This document shows, in pieces, positions 5,325 to 6,167 of a stretch of 6,167 bases of DNA (position 1 is its first letter; every line of letters starts with the position of its first letter). Source of the DNA: Anaerolineae bacterium (GTDB taxonomy: Bacteria; Chloroflexota; Anaerolineae; JAFGEY01); contig JAFGJF010000188.1 in NCBI GenBank assembly GCA_016929205.1, positions 1-6,167 of the forward strand. The letters are read 5' to 3'. The translations under genes and the position numbers were made by a program. Below the pieces are notes generated by a model. It made no database searches, was not told the DNA's origin, and saw only the letters and a program-made list of their open reading frames with translations.

Positions 5325-6167
5325 ATGACTGACAAACTGGCATTTATTCGAGAAGAACTGGCCACACTCAAGGCAGAAAAGCGTTTCATCCAGATTCGCA
5401 CGATGGACTCACCCGCCGATGCCTGGATGGTGGTCGACGGCAAAAAGGTCCTCAATTTTTGTACCAACAACTATCTCGGCCTGGCGAATCACCCCGAGAT
5501 CAAAGAGGCCGCCAAAAAGGCGATCGACAAGTGGGGGGTCGGTCCAGGCGCGGTGCGTACGATTGCCGGCACCCAGGCGCTGCACATCGAGTTCGAACGG
5601 CGCGTTGCCCAATTCAAGTCGGTCGAGGCTGCGTTGTTGGTGCAAAGTGGATTCTGTGCCAACCAGGCGGCGATTCCGGCCCTGGTCGGGCGAAACCGGG
5701 ACACCGGGGAGCAGGATGTCATTTTCTCAGACCGGCTCAATCACGCCAGCATCATTGACGGCGCGCGCCTGTCGGGGGCCAAAATCATTGTGTTTGAGCA
5801 CTGCGACGCGGCCGACCTGGAGGCCAAGATAAAAGAGAATCTGTCCGATTACCGGCGCGGCCTGATGATCACCGATGGGGTGTTTAGCATGGACGGAGAC
5901 GTGCCCCCGCTGGATGCGCTCTATGAGGTGGCAGAAAAGTACGGGGTGATGACCATGGTCGACGACGCGCATGGCGAAGGTGTCTTGGGACGTGGCAAAG
6001 GCATTGTCAGCCACTTTGGGCTGGAAGGCAAGCTGGATGTCGAAATCGGCACGCTGTCCAAGGCTTTTGGCGTCATGGGCGGTGTGATCGCCGGCAAGGC
6101 CGATGTCGTCGAGTACATCCGTCAAAAGGCGCGCCCCAATCTCTTTTCCAGCGCGCTGACCGCGGCA
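5325..6167 (+). CDS. kbl: Glycine C-acetyltransferase / 2-amino-3-ketobutyrate CoA ligase (3' end cut by the window)
   Basis: This PLP enzyme of the alpha-oxoamine synthase family cleaves 2-amino-3-oxobutyrate with CoA to glycine and acetyl-CoA. The window holds 281 codons; the family is about 395-400 residues, so roughly 115 are missing at the C-terminus. Landmarks are [15 protein letters not shown] (45-59), the glycine-rich [13 protein letters not shown] (71-83), the histidine that stacks on PLP in LNHASIIDG (H140), [11 protein letters not shown] (212-222) with D213 binding the PLP ring nitrogen and H216, and TLSKAFG (243-249) with K246 as the Schiff-base lysine. Relatives such as 8-amino-7-oxononanoate synthase or serine palmitoyltransferase share these motifs. 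The N-terminal region with [22 protein letters not shown] resembles Kbl, and the upstream threonine dehydrogenase decides the assignment. Confidence 0.92.
   Translation, partial: MTDKLAFIREELATLKAEKRFIQIRTMDSPADAWMVVDGKKVLNFCTNNYLGLANHPEIKEAAKKAIDKWGVGPGAVRTIAGTQALHIEFERRVAQFKSVEAALLVQSGFCANQAAIPALVGRNRDTGEQDVIFSDRLNHASIIDGARLSGAKIIVFEHCDAADLEAKIKENLSDYRRGLMITDGVFSMDGDVPPLDALYEVAEKYGVMTMVDDAHGEGVLGRGKGIVSHFGLEGKLDVEIGTLSKAFGVMGGVIAGKADVVEYIRQKARPNLFSSALTAA

Noticed and set aside
5727..6125. A 132-codon minus-strand open frame opposite kbl
   Set aside because: It is antisense to the PLP-binding core of Kbl and has no features of its own.

Overview
The window holds six protein-coding genes in two divergent blocks, with no RNA genes, mobile elements or CRISPR. 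The leftward (minus-strand) block reads, in order of transcription: a ROK-family repressor (4114 to 2909), two permease subunits of a peptide/nickel/oligosaccharide-type (Dpp/Opp) ABC importer (2753 to 1653 and 1649 to 726), and its ATPase (722 to the window edge, C-terminus cut off). The rightward block holds a short-chain-dehydrogenase-type L-threonine 3-dehydrogenase (4287-5267) and glycine C-acetyltransferase, also called 2-amino-3-ketobutyrate CoA ligase (5325 to the window edge, C-terminus cut off).

The rightward pair is a complete threonine-to-glycine route: Tdh oxidises L-threonine with NAD+ to 2-amino-3-oxobutyrate, and Kbl cleaves this with CoA to glycine and acetyl-CoA. The dehydrogenase is the SDR type, not the zinc-dependent type of E. 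coli, and the gene order is tdh-kbl rather than kbl-tdh. The leftward block looks like a regulated uptake system. Its genes are spaced 3 bp apart after the first permease, so translation is probably coupled. No substrate-binding protein is visible; it may lie beyond base 1. Because ROK repressors usually sense sugars, the importer may carry oligosaccharides rather than peptides, but the sequence alone does not decide this.

The most informative stretch is the 172-bp divergent region (4115-4286). It carries two back-to-back sigma70-type promoters, each with a 17-bp spacer, and a perfect 11-bp-arm palindrome covering the predicted start site of the ROK gene. This is a strong candidate autoregulatory operator. 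A third near-consensus promoter overlaps the ROK stop codon and would drive the transporter separately.

The organism is bacterial, moderately GC-rich, with canonical sigma70 promoters and AAGGAG-type ribosome binding sites. The mix of an SDR-type Tdh next to Kbl and a ROK-linked Dpp/Opp transporter would suit an environmental Chloroflexota-like bacterium, but this placement is a guess from general protein character and was not tested. The biology looks like known families in a possibly unusual arrangement; I do not see evidence for a wholly new system.
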